A stretch of DNA of 64,000 bases from Erythrobacter sp. (lineage in GTDB: Bacteria > Pseudomonadota > Alphaproteobacteria > Sphingomonadales > Sphingomonadaceae): positions 310,001 through 374,000 of the forward strand of contig NZ_CP050265.1 in NCBI RefSeq assembly GCF_011765465.1. The letters are read 5' to 3'. The notes beneath the pieces were generated by a model that saw only the letters and a list, made by a program, of their open reading frames with translations, did not search any database and was not told the origin of the DNA. Below, piece after piece: positions 53,944 through 63,801 of this stretch (positions are counted from its first letter, which is position 1; every line of letters begins with the position of its first letter). The position numbers and the translations under genes are program-made.

Positions 53944-55050
53944 ATGAAGACCCGCGCCGCCGTCGCCTTCGAAGCGAAGAAGCCGCTCGAAATCGTCGAA
54001 CTGGACCTCGAAGGCCCCAGGGCGGGAGAGGTGCTGGTCGAGATCATGGCGACGGGCATCTGCCACACCGACGCCTATACGCTGGATGGGCTCGACAGCG
54101 AGGGGATCTTCCCCAGCATCCTCGGCCATGAAGGGGCGGGCGTGGTGCGCGAAGTCGGCGCGGGCGTGACCAGCGTGAAGCCGGGCGACCATGTCATCCC
54201 GCTCTACACGCCCGAATGCCGCCAGTGCAAAATGTGCCTGTCGGGCAAGACCAACCTGTGCAGCGCGATCCGCGCGACGCAGGGCAAGGGGCTGATGCCC
54301 GACGGGACCTCGCGCTTCAGCTACAAGGGCGAGACGATCTACCACTACATGGGCTGCTCGACCTTCTCGAACTTCACCGTGCTGCCGGAAATCGCGGTCG
54401 CCAAAATCCGCGAGGACGCCCCGTTCGAGACGAGCTGCTATGTCGGCTGCGGCGTGACGACGGGCGTGGGCGCGGTGGTCAACACGGCGAAGGTCGAGCC
54501 GGGCGACAACGTGGTGGTGTTCGGTCTCGGCGGGATCGGCCTCAATGTCATCCAGGGCGCGAAGATGGCGGGCGCGGACCGGATCGTGGGTGTCGACATC
54601 AACCCTGCGAAGAAGGAATGGGGCGAGAAGTTCGGCATGACCGACTTCGTCGATGCGCGCCAGACGAAAGACGTGGTGGCCCATATCGTCGAAATGCTCG
54701 ACGGCGGGGCGGATTACTCCTTCGACTGCACCGGCAATGTCGAGGTGATGCGCCAGGCGCTCGAATGCTGTCACAAGGGCTGGGGCACCTCGATCATCAT
54801 AGGGGTGGCCGAGGCCGGCAAGGAGATCGCGACCCGGCCCTTCCAGCTGGTGACGGGCCGCAATTGGCGCGGCACGGCATTCGGCGGCGCCAAGGGGCGC
54901 ACGGACGTGCCCAAGATCGTCGACTGGTACATGAACGGCAAGATCGCGATCGACCCGATGATCACGCACACGCTCACGCTCGACGAGATCAACAAGGGCT
55001 TCGACCTGATGCATTCGGGCGAGAGCATCCGCTCGGTCGTGGTCTATTGA
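53944..55050 (+). CDS. frmA: S-(hydroxymethyl)glutathione dehydrogenase / class III alcohol dehydrogenase
   Basis: A 368-residue zinc enzyme oxidising S-hydroxymethylglutathione (formaldehyde plus glutathione) to S-formylglutathione; it also reduces S-nitrosoglutathione. Catalytic zinc ligands are in [14 protein letters not shown] and [12 protein letters not shown]. The structural zinc loop is [15 protein letters not shown] and the NAD fold [20 protein letters not shown]. The next gene, for S-formylglutathione hydrolase, overlaps the stop (TGATG), giving the standard two-step pathway. Confidence 0.96.
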   Translation: MKTRAAVAFEAKKPLEIVELDLEGPRAGEVLVEIMATGICHTDAYTLDGLDSEGIFPSILGHEGAGVVREVGAGVTSVKPGDHVIPLYTPECRQCKMCLSGKTNLCSAIRATQGKGLMPDGTSRFSYKGETIYHYMGCSTFSNFTVLPEIAVAKIREDAPFETSCYVGCGVTTGVGAVVNTAKVEPGDNVVVFGLGGIGLNVIQGAKMAGADRIVGVDINPAKKEWGEKFGMTDFVDARQTKDVVAHIVEMLDGGADYSFDCTGNVEVMRQALECCHKGWGTSIIIGVAEAGKEIATRPFQLVTGRNWRGTAFGGAKGRTDVPKIVDWYMNGKIAIDPMITHTLTLDEINKGFDLMHSGESIRSVVVY

Positions 55051-55886
55051 TGGAGACGGTGTCCGAAAACCGCTCCCACGGCGGGGTGCAGGGGGTCTAC
55101 ACCCACGCCTCGCGCGAGACGGGTTGCGAGATGACTGTCGCGGTCTTCGTGCCTGAGCACGCGCCGGGCGAGCGGCTTCCGGTGCTGTGGTATCTCTCGG
55201 GCCTCACCTGCACCCATGCCAACGTCATGGAGAAGGGCGAATACCGCGCCGCCTGCGCCGAGCACGGGATCATCCTCGTCGCACCCGATACCTCCCCGCG
55301 CGGCGAGGACGTGCCGGATACGGGCGACGAATACGACTTCGGCAAGGGCGCCGGGTTCTATCTCGATGCGACGCGCGAGCCTTGGGCGAAGCATTACCGG
55401 ATGCGCTCCTATCTGGAACGCGAACTGTCCGAGCTCATCGCCGAGCACTTCCCCGCCGACATGGAGCGGCAAGGGATCACGGGGCACTCGATGGGCGGTC
55501 ACGGCGCGCTCACCATGGCGCTGCGCGACCCGGCCCGCTTCCGCTCGGTCAGCGCGTTCAGCCCGATCGTCGCACCGTCACGCGTGCCGTGGGGCGAGAA
55601 GGCCCTGCCGCGCTATCTCGGTGAGGACCGGGCGGCGTGGCGCGAATACGACGCGGTCGCGCTGATCGAGGACGGGGCGAGGGCCGACCACCTGCTCGTC
55701 GATCAGGGCACGGCGGACAACTTCCTTGCAGAACAGCTGAAGACGCACCTCCTCGCCGAAGCCTGTGAAGCCGCCGGAATGCCCGCCACGATCCGGATGC
55801 AGGAGGGCTACGACCACTCCTACTTCTTCGTCTCGACCTTCATGGCGCAGCACGTCGCCTGGCACGCCGAACGGTTGAAGCGCTAG
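55050..55886 (+). CDS. fghA: S-formylglutathione hydrolase
   Basis: A 278-residue esterase-D family serine hydrolase converting S-formylglutathione to formate and glutathione. Motifs are LPVLWYLSGLTCTHANVMEK near the start, the nucleophile elbow GHSMGGHGALTMALRDP, and Asp/His in LVDQGTADNF and GYDHSYFFVSTF. Translation is coupled to frmA. The last four bases overlap the convergent fumarylacetoacetate hydrolase gene. Confidence 0.96.
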   Translation: METVSENRSHGGVQGVYTHASRETGCEMTVAVFVPEHAPGERLPVLWYLSGLTCTHANVMEKGEYRAACAEHGIILVAPDTSPRGEDVPDTGDEYDFGKGAGFYLDATREPWAKHYRMRSYLERELSELIAEHFPADMERQGITGHSMGGHGALTMALRDPARFRSVSAFSPIVAPSRVPWGEKALPRYLGEDRAAWREYDAVALIEDGARADHLLVDQGTADNFLAEQLKTHLLAEACEAAGMPATIRMQEGYDHSYFFVSTFMAQHVAWHAERLKR

Positions 55887-56893
55887 GCTTGCACCACCTT
55901 CTGCTCGATCGCACCGAAGATCGAGTGGTTGTCCGCATCGCGCATCTCGACCCGCACCGTGTCGCCCGGCTGCATGAAGCGCGTCTTCGGCTCGCCGTCG
56001 CGGATCGTCTCGATCATGCGGATTTCCGCGATGCAGGAATAGCCGAGCCCGCCGTCCGCGACGGGCTTGCCCGGACCGCCGTCGGGATCGCGGTTCGAAA
56101 TCGTGCCCGAGCCGATGATCGAGCCCGCGCACAGCGAACGGGTCTTGGCCGCGTGCGCCACCAGCTGCGCCATGTTGAAGGTCGCATCGACGCCGACCTC
56201 GGCCCGGCCGAAGGGCTCGCCGTTGTAATCGACCATCAGCGGCAGGTGGACGAGGCTGTCCTTCCACGCTTCGCCCAACTCGTCGGGCGTGACCGCGACG
56301 GGGGAAAAGGCGCTCGCGGGCTTGGACTGGAAGAAGCCGAAGCCCTTGGCGAGTTCGCCGGGAATGAGGCCGCGCAGCGACACGTCGTTGACCAGCATGA
56401 CGAGCTTGATGTGGCCCGCGGCTTCCTCCGGGGAAACGCCCATCGGCACGTCATCGACGATGACGGCGACCTCGCCTTCCATGTCGCAGCCCCATGCCAC
56501 ATCGCCCAGGGGAATGTCGCCGCGCGGCGGGAGGAAGCCGTCCGAGCCGCCCTGGTACATCAGCGGGTCGTGGTAGAAGCTTTCGGGCACCTCGGCGCCG
56601 CGCGCCTTCCTCACCAGTTCGACGTGGTTGATGTAGGCGCTGCCGTCGGCCCACTGGTAGGCGCGCGGCAGAGGCGAATGCGCCTCGCGCTCGTGGAAGC
56701 GCTCGCACGGCACGGCCTCGTGCTCGACATCGCGGGCAAGCACTTCGAGCTTCGGCGCGACTTCGGCCCAGTTGTCGAGCGCAGCCTGCAGCGTGGGGGC
56801 GATGTTGTCGGCGGCGCAGCAGCGGGTGAGGTCCTTCGAGACCACGACCAGCTTGCCGTCGCGCGTTCCGTCGTTGAGAGTTGCGAGTTTCAT
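55883..56893 (-). CDS. Fumarylacetoacetate hydrolase family protein (fumarylacetoacetase)
   Basis: A 336-residue FAH-fold enzyme. The metal-binding catalytic part is seen as GDVAWGCDMEGEVAVIVDDV, VMLVNDVSLRGLIPGELAKG and GSGTISNRDPDGG, with the N-terminal MKLATLNDGTRDGKLVVVSK typical of bacterial fumarylacetoacetases of this size. The adjacent maleylacetoacetate isomerase gene (overlap ATGA) places it at the end of tyrosine/homogentisate breakdown, yielding fumarate and acetoacetate. Homogentisate dioxygenase is not in the window. Confidence 0.92.
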   Translation of the reverse strand: MKLATLNDGTRDGKLVVVSKDLTRCCAADNIAPTLQAALDNWAEVAPKLEVLARDVEHEAVPCERFHEREAHSPLPRAYQWADGSAYINHVELVRKARGAEVPESFYHDPLMYQGGSDGFLPPRGDIPLGDVAWGCDMEGEVAVIVDDVPMGVSPEEAAGHIKLVMLVNDVSLRGLIPGELAKGFGFFQSKPASAFSPVAVTPDELGEAWKDSLVHLPLMVDYNGEPFGRAEVGVDATFNMAQLVAHAAKTRSLCAGSIIGSGTISNRDPDGGPGKPVADGGLGYSCIAEIRMIETIRDGEPKTRFMQPGDTVRVEMRDADNHSIFGAIEQKVVQA

Positions 56894-57537
56894 GGATAGT
56901 CCCTTTGCGGGTTGTCGTTCTGGTTGTCGGGATGGGCGCGCTGGAACTCTTCGAGCGCAAGGCAGGCCGCCTCGATCCGGATCATGCGCGGGCTCTGCGA
57001 CAGGTCGTAATCGAACCGGCGGGCGTTGTAGAGCTGCGGGATCAGGACGGTCTCGAACAGGCCGGGCGCATCGAACAGGAAATCGCCGGTATCGAGCTGT
57101 TCGAGCCGCTTTTCGACCGGAACCAGCGTGCGCGCGAGCCAGTGGCGATACCACTCGCCGATCTCGCCTTGCGACTTGCCGTATTCCTCCTTGAGGTATT
57201 TCAGCACGGGCAGGTTCAGCGGCGCGTGGAGTTCGGTCGCGATGGCATAGGCGAGTTCGCGCGCGGTGTAGCGCTCCTCGATGTCCTTCGGCAGCAGCGG
57301 GCGGTCGGGATAGGCTTCGTCGAGCCATTCGATCAGCGCCATCGACTGCGCCCGGTCGCGCCCGTCCGCTTCCAGCATCGGGACCGAACCGAACGGGTTG
57401 CGGCTGGTGAAAGCCGCGTCCTTCTGCGCGGCTTCCAGCAGGTTGACGGGCACGTTCTCGTAATCGAGCCCCTTCAGCTCGAGCGCGATCCGCAGCCGGT
57501 AGCTGGTCGAGCTGCGGTAATAGCCGTAAAGCCGCAT
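56890..57537 (-). CDS. maiA: Maleylacetoacetate isomerase (zeta-class glutathione transferase)
   Basis: A 215-residue protein from the ATG at 57537, giving the usual start MRLYGYYRSSTSYRLRIALE with the zeta-class SSxSYR motif. LPVLKYLKEEYGKSQGEIGE and TLVPVEKRLEQL follow in the helical domain. It isomerises maleylacetoacetate to fumarylacetoacetate with glutathione. It overlaps the FAH gene and lies 4 bp from the acyl-CoA dehydrogenase gene upstream, suggesting one leftward amino-acid catabolic operon. Confidence 0.94.
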   Translation of the reverse strand: MRLYGYYRSSTSYRLRIALELKGLDYENVPVNLLEAAQKDAAFTSRNPFGSVPMLEADGRDRAQSMALIEWLDEAYPDRPLLPKDIEERYTARELAYAIATELHAPLNLPVLKYLKEEYGKSQGEIGEWYRHWLARTLVPVEKRLEQLDTGDFLFDAPGLFETVLIPQLYNARRFDYDLSQSPRMIRIEAACLALEEFQRAHPDNQNDNPQRDYP

Positions 57538-57541
57538 CGTC

Positions 57542-58771
57542 TCAGGCAAAGGCCGCAATCCCCGTGATCGCGCGCCCGAGGATCAGCGCGTGGACATCAT
57601 GCGTGCCTTCATAGGTGTTGACCGTCTCGAGGTTCACGGCGTGGCGGATGACCTGGTATTCCTCGGAAATGCCGTTGCCGCCGTGCATATCGCGCGCCAT
57701 CCGGGCGATGTCCAAAGCCTTGCCGACATTATTGCGCTTCACGATCGAGATCATGTCGGGGCTGAAGCGGTGTTCGTCCATCAGCCGCCCGACGCGAAGG
57801 CTCGCCTGGAGGCCGAGCGCGATGTCGCTCATCATGTCCGCGAGCTTCTTCTGGAACAGCTGCGTCGCGGCCAGCGGCCGGCCGAACTGGTGCCGGTCGA
57901 GCCCGTATTGCCGCGCCGCGTGGAGGCAGAATTCCGCCGCTCCCATCGCGCCCCACGAAATGCCGTAGCGCGCGCGGTTGAGACAGCCGAACGGCCCTTT
58001 CAGCCCCTCGACATTGGGCAGGAGCGCATCGGCGGGCAGCTTCACCTCGTCCATCACGATCATGCCCGTGGTGGAGGCTCGCAGGGAAATCTTGCCCTCG
58101 ATCTTGGGCGCGGAGAGGCCCTCCATGCCCTTTTCGAGGACGAATCCGCGGATCGCGCCGCCGTGTTCCTCGGACTTGGCCCAGACGACGAAGACGTCCG
58201 CGAAGGGCGAATTGGAAATCCAGGTCTTGGAGCCGGAGATGACGTAGCCGTCGCCGTTCTTCTTCGCGACCGTCTTCATGCCGGCGGGGTCGGAGCCCGC
58301 GTCGGGTTCGGTGAGGCCGAAGCAGCCGATCAGCTCGCCGCTGGCAAGGCCGGGGAGGTATTTGCGGCGCTGCTCCTCGGAGCCATAGGCGTAAATCGGG
58401 TGCATCACGAGGGAGGACTGGACGCTCGCCATCGAGCGATAGCCCGAATCCACCCGCTCGATCTCGCGAGCGATCAGGCCATAGGCGACATAGGACGCGC
58501 CCGCGCCGCCGTATTCCTCGGGAATGGTCGCACCCAGCAGGCCCGCTTCACCCATCATCGGGAAAAGCTCGGGCGCGTCCACTTCATTGCGGAACGCCTC
58601 GATCACGCGCGGCTGGAGTGTCGATTGCGCGAAGCCGCGTGCGGCGTCGCGGATCATGCGCTCTTCTTCCGAAAGCTGGCTTTCGAGGTCGAAGGGGTCT
58701 TCCCAGTTGAAGGGGACGATGCCGCTTGCGGGCTTTTCGGGGGCCTGTTGGTCGGGGGCGGGGCCGTGCAT
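57542..58771 (-). CDS. gcdH: Glutaryl-CoA dehydrogenase-like acyl-CoA dehydrogenase
   Basis: A 409-residue FAD enzyme from the ATG at 58771. The N-terminal [20 protein letters not shown] is as in glutaryl-CoA dehydrogenases. [20 protein letters not shown] and [20 protein letters not shown] form the flavin/substrate site. The catalytic Glu lies in [20 protein letters not shown]. It would oxidatively decarboxylate glutaryl-CoA to crotonyl-CoA in lysine/tryptophan breakdown. It heads the operon with maiA and the FAH gene. Confidence 0.9.
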   Translation of the reverse strand: MHGPAPDQQAPEKPASGIVPFNWEDPFDLESQLSEEERMIRDAARGFAQSTLQPRVIEAFRNEVDAPELFPMMGEAGLLGATIPEEYGGAGASYVAYGLIAREIERVDSGYRSMASVQSSLVMHPIYAYGSEEQRRKYLPGLASGELIGCFGLTEPDAGSDPAGMKTVAKKNGDGYVISGSKTWISNSPFADVFVVWAKSEEHGGAIRGFVLEKGMEGLSAPKIEGKISLRASTTGMIVMDEVKLPADALLPNVEGLKGPFGCLNRARYGISWGAMGAAEFCLHAARQYGLDRHQFGRPLAATQLFQKKLADMMSDIALGLQASLRVGRLMDEHRFSPDMISIVKRNNVGKALDIARMARDMHGGNGISEEYQVIRHAVNLETVNTYEGTHDVHALILGRAITGIAAFA

Positions 58772-58836
58772 CTGGTTACTCCTGAAACTTGTTTGCCTTT
58801 TCGCAGGTGTCGCCGCTCGCCGCAAGGGCGGGCGCG

Positions 58837-59160
58837 TCAGGAACGGGAAGGATAGATGCCCTGCGTGACGATGCAGAAGCGCACCTCGCGCCCGTCCCTG
58901 TCGTCCATGCCATCGAGATTGGGCAGCGCGAAGGTCGTGCGCCCGTCGCCGCCGTATTTCGTGCCGAGCAGCGAAAACAGCGCGGTGTTTGTCGAGATCT
59001 CCAGCAGCCGGCCGTCGGCGGGCAGCGTGCCGCGCGGGCAGAAATTGCCGGCGAAGACGAAAACTTCGGCGAGCATCCGGTCCTGCGCCTGCGCCGGGGC
59101 GGCTGGCAGGGCGGCAAGGCCGAGCGCCAGTGCGCTGGCCTTCACGATCGCGGTCTTCAT
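58837..59160 (-). CDS. Exported phage tail-collar domain protein (microcystin-dependent protein-like)
   Basis: A 107-residue protein with a signal peptide ([20 protein letters not shown]) followed by a single tail-collar domain: [20 protein letters not shown], then [20 protein letters not shown] and LPNLDG. The collar fold normally belongs to phage tail fibres and mdpB-like cell proteins; here it stands alone with no phage genes. Role unknown. A pair of Cys residues could form a disulfide in the periplasm. Confidence 0.8.
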   Translation of the reverse strand: MKTAIVKASALALGLAALPAAPAQAQDRMLAEVFVFAGNFCPRGTLPADGRLLEISTNTALFSLLGTKYGGDGRTTFALPNLDGMDDRDGREVRFCIVTQGIYPSRS

Positions 59161-59229
59161 GGCTTTCCCCTCATCTCGTGCCGCTTCGCCTTGGCGTGCG
59201 GCGGGGGAAAGATCAATCGCGCAGGCGCG

Positions 59230-59589
59230 TCAGGCGGCCGCCTCGAGCGCGTCGTTCACTGCCTCGATCACGTCGGCGGGCGGGCAGGGCTTTTCCAGCG
59301 TGCGCGCACCGGGAAAGCGCGCCGCGATTTCCTCGCGGCTGTGGAGCCCCGAATGGAAGATGATCGGCACGCCTTCGCTGGCGAGCTTTTCAGCGAATTC
59401 GAATACCATGCCATCATTCAGCTGGACGTCGAGAATGGCAAGGTCGGGCCGCTGTTTCTGGAAAGCGAACATCGCCGAGGAGATCCCGGCATGGGGACCT
59501 TCCACGCTATAGCCCGCTTCCTCGACCGTGTCGCGCAGGTCGAAGGCGACGATCATCTCGTCTTCGGCGACGAGAATATTCTGCGTCAT
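59230..59589 (-). CDS. Single-domain response regulator
   Basis: A 119-residue receiver domain from the ATG at 59589. The phospho-acceptor Asp54 is in DLAILDVQLNDG, the acidic pair is in VAEDEMIV (residues 7-14), the switch Ser is in IIFHSG (Ser80) and the Lys in LEKPCPP (Lys100). There is no output domain. The sequence style, with EEAGYSVEGPHAG, resembles receivers linked to HWE-type sensor kinases in Sphingomonadales. No kinase is adjacent. Confidence 0.88.
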   Translation of the reverse strand: MTQNILVAEDEMIVAFDLRDTVEEAGYSVEGPHAGISSAMFAFQKQRPDLAILDVQLNDGMVFEFAEKLASEGVPIIFHSGLHSREEIAARFPGARTLEKPCPPADVIEAVNDALEAAA

Positions 59590-59675
59590 TGGATGCCCTC
59601 CTGTCATTGCGTGCAAGTCTAACACGGATCGCCGCGCGATGCAGGAGGGGGTCAATACGTAGCCCCGCGTAAGGG

Positions 59676-60338
59676 TCAGGCGCCCCGGCCGAACCTGGCC
59701 TCGAAGGCGTCCTTGTCGCCTGAAACCAACAGCTTGGCCTGTTCGACCCACTGGTCGCGGCGGATGCGGCCCTGGAAGCGGCCAAGCTGAGCATCGATCC
59801 GGTCGATTTCCGCCTCGTCCCACTCGGCGATCTGCGCGAATCGGGTCACGCCGAGCTCGCCCAGCATGGTCGCGAGCTTGGGCCCGACTCCCTTGATGCG
59901 GGTCAGGTCATCGCTTTCGTCGCCAGCAGGAACGGGCGCGGGAGTCGGAGCAGGAGCAGGAGCAGGAGCCGGAGCAGGAGTAGGAGCCGGAGCGGGGGCG
60001 GGGGCGGACTCGGGTTCGGGCACGGGATCGCCCACCGTCGGCGCGACGCTCACGCCCGCTTCGGCATCGGCGCTTTCGCCCGCCGTCGCGATCCCGTGCG
60101 CGTTCGCCGTGGCCGAGGTCTCGCCAAGCGTCTTTTCGACTGCGCGCGGCGAATTGATCAGCGCTTCGTTCCGCCGCGGCTTTGGCGCGCCGTCGTCGAG
60201 AACGTCTCCCTTCTCGCGGTCCTCGGCACCGACGACCTTCGTCTTCTTGTTCGCGCGCATGAACAGCATGATCGCGATCACGAGGAAGACGAGGCCGATC
60301 AGGATCAGCGGCAAGGCGGAGGCAAAACTGTCGGACAT
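59676..60338 (-). CDS. Membrane-anchored protein with Pro/Ala repeat and helix-hairpin-helix domain
   Basis: A 220-residue protein. An N-terminal membrane helix (ALPLILIGLVFLVIAIMLFM) is followed by a charged cytoplasmic part, a run of PAPAPT-type repeats at about 113-139 and a C-terminal HhH-like domain, DDLTRIKGVGPKLATMLGEL then WDEAEIDRIDAQLGRFQGRI. Proteins with this end (annotated as flap-endonuclease-like or DUF4332-type) have no proven activity. It could link DNA or RNA, or a protein partner, to the membrane. The repeat DNA is a degenerate hexamer run and may vary in length. Confidence 0.7.
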   Translation of the reverse strand: MSDSFASALPLILIGLVFLVIAIMLFMRANKKTKVVGAEDREKGDVLDDGAPKPRRNEALINSPRAVEKTLGETSATANAHGIATAGESADAEAGVSVAPTVGDPVPEPESAPAPAPAPTPAPAPAPAPAPTPAPVPAGDESDDLTRIKGVGPKLATMLGELGVTRFAQIAEWDEAEIDRIDAQLGRFQGRIRRDQWVEQAKLLVSGDKDAFEARFGRGA

Positions 60339-60467
60339 GGTGCGGTGGTCTCTCCTGGTCGAACGGCGGAATCGCCGCGGGCCATGCCCTTAGCAGCGCA
60401 GACCCGTTCGCCCCAAGAGGGCTTCGCGCAAGCCGCCGTGATGTGCGCGGTGCGCCGAGCGTCCCGC

Positions 60468-62138
60468 TCAGCCGCCTTTCATCGCGTCGGCAAGCTCGGT
60501 GAGCTTGACGAATTCCTGCCGCCAGTAATCCTCGTGGCTCCCGGCAAGCGCGCGCGTGTCGGCGAAGGTGAAGCCGTTCATCAGCGTGTCGCCGCGCAGC
60601 AGCTGGCCGAAAGCGGCGACCGAGACGGCGAAGGCGAAGTCGTCCGCCGGCGCGCGGGCCGAATGGAAATCGTCGCTCATCACCACCGTGTCGATCAGTT
60701 TCGAGGTGTCGCCGTCGGGCAGCTTGTAGCGCAGCTTGACGTGCGCGGCCTCGGCCATGCGCAATTCCGCCTCGCTCGCGGGAGGGTCTTCGTAGCGCCG
60801 GGGGGCGATCCAGCCCTTCGCGCCGGTCGGCACGACTTCGTAGATCGCGGTGACCTGGTGGCCCGCGCCGATATCGCCCGCATCGACCGCGTCATTGTCG
60901 AAATCCTCTTCGCGCAAAACGCGGTTCTCGTAGCCGACGAGGCGATACTGGCCGATCACGGCGGGATTGAATTCGACCTGGATCTTCACGTCCTTGGCGA
61001 TCGTGAAGAGGGTCGAACTCATCTCGTCGCCGAGCACCTTCTTCGCCTCGAGCGCGCTGTCGATATAGGCGTAATTGCCGTTCCCGTGATTGGCGATCTG
61101 CTCCATCATCGCTTCGTTGTAGTTGCCCGTGCCGAAGCCGAGCGTGGTCAGCGTGATGCCCGAATCGCGCTTCGCCTCGATCATCTCGACGAGGGCATCG
61201 CGGGTTCGCACACCGACGTTGAAATCGCCGTCGGTGGCGAGGATGACGCGGTTGACGCCGCCCTCGAGAAACGCGTCCTCGGCGATGTTGTAGGCAAGCT
61301 GCAGCCCCGCGCCGCCCGCGGTCGAGCCGCCTGCGGAGAGGCTGTCCAATGCGCGGCGGATTTTCGCAGTGTCGTTGGTCGGCTCGAGCACAAGGCCCGC
61401 CGCGCCCGCGTAGACGACGATCGAGACGCGGTCCTCTTCGCCCAGTTCGCCCGCTAGGCCCGCCAGCGCGGTCTTGACCAGCGGCAGCTTGTCGGGCGCG
61501 TTCATCGAGCCCGAGACGTCCATCAGGAAAACGAGGTTGGCAGGCGGTCGCTCGTCGCGGGCGATGTCATAGCCGCGCAGGCCGATCCGCATGAGGTAGC
61601 TGTCCTCGTTCCACGGCGTGCGCGCGACGTCGGTGGTGACGCTGAAGGGCACCTCGCGGCTTTCGGGTCGCGGATAATCGTAGCGGAAATAGTTGATCAT
61701 CTCCTCGGTCCGCACGGCCGCCTTGGGCGGCATCATGCCGGTGGTGAGGAAACGGCGCGCATTGGCATAGGCGCCGGTGTCGACATCGACCGAGAAGGTC
61801 GAGACGGGCTCGGCCGAGACGAGCTTGACGGGCGAGACCTCCTCGCCCTCGTATTGCTCGCGCCCCGGGTCGGTCGCGACGCGGACCGGCGGGACATAGG
61901 CTTCGGCCCGTTCGCCGCGAAGGGCTCCGGTTCGATTGCGCGAGCCGGAAACAATCACCTGCTGGGGCGAATAGGCGGCCGACGGCGGGGGAGGCGGCGG
62001 AGGCGGAGGCGGCGGGGCTTCGGCGCGGCGGTCGGAGGAGGTGTCCCCGGTGCTCGCCATTTCGCCGCCCTGCTGCGCGGCGCAGCCCGCCAGCACCATG
62101 GCGAGCGCAAGACCGCCGGTGATCCGCCAATGTCGCAT
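60468..62138 (-). CDS. VWA-domain lipoprotein (YfbK-like)
   Basis: A 556-residue protein from the ATG at 62138. The lipobox is VLAGC (Cys about residue 18), so it is probably a lipoprotein. A run of 11 prolines follows near residue 45, then the YfbK-type N-terminal domain (STFSVDVDTGAYANARRFLT). The VWA domain has the MIDAS motif DVSGS in LVFLMDVSGSMNAPDKLPLV and IILATDGDFN-like VNRVILATDGDFNVGVRTRD, then a C-terminal DUF3520-like part. It binds a metal and probably a protein ligand. Function not established. A longer upstream frame is rejected because it lacks a signal. Confidence 0.88.
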   Translation of the reverse strand: MRHWRITGGLALAMVLAGCAAQQGGEMASTGDTSSDRRAEAPPPPPPPPPPPSAAYSPQQVIVSGSRNRTGALRGERAEAYVPPVRVATDPGREQYEGEEVSPVKLVSAEPVSTFSVDVDTGAYANARRFLTTGMMPPKAAVRTEEMINYFRYDYPRPESREVPFSVTTDVARTPWNEDSYLMRIGLRGYDIARDERPPANLVFLMDVSGSMNAPDKLPLVKTALAGLAGELGEEDRVSIVVYAGAAGLVLEPTNDTAKIRRALDSLSAGGSTAGGAGLQLAYNIAEDAFLEGGVNRVILATDGDFNVGVRTRDALVEMIEAKRDSGITLTTLGFGTGNYNEAMMEQIANHGNGNYAYIDSALEAKKVLGDEMSSTLFTIAKDVKIQVEFNPAVIGQYRLVGYENRVLREEDFDNDAVDAGDIGAGHQVTAIYEVVPTGAKGWIAPRRYEDPPASEAELRMAEAAHVKLRYKLPDGDTSKLIDTVVMSDDFHSARAPADDFAFAVSVAAFGQLLRGDTLMNGFTFADTRALAGSHEDYWRQEFVKLTELADAMKGG

Positions 62139-62247
62139 CCTGAATTCTCCCCGCTTGTGCATCCGCCCGCCATGAGGCCGCCGGGGCCGTGAATAACGAC
62201 TGAACGTGCTGTAAGCGAGGTGAAATCTCCGCTCCAACCTGCTGGAA

Positions 62248-63801
62248 TCAGGCCGCTTCGCCTTCCTTGGGCGGGGTGACGTTGCGGCGGAAGAGCACCT
62301 TGTCGTCCTCGTCGAAACCGCGCTTCCACACGACGAATCCATAGGTCGCGAGGATCGCCGGGATGCCGAAGACCAGTTCGATCCATTCGGGCAGGAGGGT
62401 GAAGGCGAAGCCCACAACCACGGCAGGCGCCGCCGCATGAACCAGCGCCCAGCGCCAGTTCGACACCGGCGCCTTGAGCAGCGTCTTGAGCACCATCGCC
62501 TTGACGAGGCTCGATGTCGCAAGCGCCAGCACCAGCGCGAGCGCCGCGCCCGCGGCCTTGAACCCCTCGTCGAGGCCGAGCGCGTTGCACGCCTCGATGA
62601 AACCGATGGTCAGCGCGCCCTGCAGCGCGATCACGCCGATGGAAATGGCGAGGTTCCGCTTCCTCGCGATATAGACCAGCACGCTTTCCGAGACGACCGC
62701 CATCGACGCGGCGACCTCGGCGGCGAGCAGCAGGGCGAGCGCGCCCGTACCCCCGACGATGGCCGGCCCGCCAAGGCCCATCACCGCCTCGCCCGGAATG
62801 CCGAGCGCGAGCGCGATGCCCGCCTGCAGCGCGATGATCCAGAAGCCGACCTGCCGCACCTGCGCTGCGATCGCGGCGAAATTGCCGGTCTTCAGGTTCT
62901 TGGTGATGACGGGCGAGAGGATCGGCTCGAAACTGGTCTTGAGCTTCTGCGGGAGGCTCGCGATCTGCTGGGCGAAGAAGTAGATGCCGACCGCCGCCGA
63001 GGAGGTGAACAGGCCGAGCAGGAAGACGTCGAGCAGCCGCGTGCCGCGCTCGATCACGTCGGCGCCGACCAGCGGCATCGCGCGGCTCGTCATCTTCGCG
63101 AGATAGCGCGGGCGCGGCCGCCAGCCTTTCGGCAGGCCGTAGGTGCGCAGGAAGGACCACAGGGCGGTCGCCAGCGCGGCATAGATCGAGGCGAGGAAGG
63201 CGAGTGCCAGCCCCGCTTCGCTGATCGCCGCGATGTAGAAGAAGCCGACCGCCGCGATCGAGCGCGTCCACGGCTCGACGATGGCGCGGGCGCGCACGGT
63301 GGTGGCGATGTCGTATTTATAGGCTTGCGCTGCAAGCAGGATCTCGGTCAGCGCGAAAGCGGGGATGCCTGCGATCATCCAGATGTCGAGATCGCTGTTC
63401 GTCCCGTTCGGGAACATCACCTCGGGAAACAGCAGCAGCACGCCGCAGATCGCCGCCGAGACGAGCAGCGAGGCGAACATCCCGTCGAACACGAGATTGA
63501 CCGCGCTCGTACCCTCCTCGTCCGCGCCTTCGGTCAGCCGCTGGGCGAGGCCGCGTTTCTCCCCCAGCGCGCAGATCAGCGCGACGATCTCGACGATGAC
63601 GAAGGCCGAGGCGAAGCGGCCCATGTCCTCGACCCCGTAGAGGCGGTAGCCGAGGAAGAGGAACGGGATGCCGCCCAGCGCGCGGATGACGAAGCCCAGC
63701 GTGTTGGTCCGCCCGCCCTTGGCGAGCGCCGCTATGTCGTCCGACCCCGAAACATCCGGCGTGGGGGAAGACGCGCGCTGGACGGGCGGCGTGTCGCTCA
63801 C
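62248..63801 (-). CDS. Polysaccharide flippase (Wzx/MATE-like oligosaccharide exporter)
   Basis: A 517-residue membrane protein with about 12-14 helices of the PST/MOP superfamily: ALGGIPFLFLGYRLYGVEDM, IVEIVALICALGEKRGLAQR and FLLGLFTSSAAVGIYFFAQQ, with the usual membrane order. It would flip lipid-linked glycans or related lipids. No glycosyltransferase genes are visible nearby. The start overlaps the gpsA stop by four bases, so the two are co-translated. Confidence 0.87.
   Translation of the reverse strand: MSDTPPVQRASSPTPDVSGSDDIAALAKGGRTNTLGFVIRALGGIPFLFLGYRLYGVEDMGRFASAFVIVEIVALICALGEKRGLAQRLTEGADEEGTSAVNLVFDGMFASLLVSAAICGVLLLFPEVMFPNGTNSDLDIWMIAGIPAFALTEILLAAQAYKYDIATTVRARAIVEPWTRSIAAVGFFYIAAISEAGLALAFLASIYAALATALWSFLRTYGLPKGWRPRPRYLAKMTSRAMPLVGADVIERGTRLLDVFLLGLFTSSAAVGIYFFAQQIASLPQKLKTSFEPILSPVITKNLKTGNFAAIAAQVRQVGFWIIALQAGIALALGIPGEAVMGLGGPAIVGGTGALALLLAAEVAASMAVVSESVLVYIARKRNLAISIGVIALQGALTIGFIEACNALGLDEGFKAAGAALALVLALATSSLVKAMVLKTLLKAPVSNWRWALVHAAAPAVVVGFAFTLLPEWIELVFGIPAILATYGFVVWKRGFDEDDKVLFRRNVTPPKEGEAA

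Noticed and set aside
58837..59160. The tail-collar gene suggested a prophage.
   Set aside because: No other phage genes are nearby and the protein has a signal peptide, so it is treated as a cell protein.
59940..60010. The GGAGCAGGAGCAGGAGC-type hexamer run could be a CRISPR or regulatory repeat.
   Set aside because: It encodes the Pro/Ala repeat of a real gene in frame and has no spacers.
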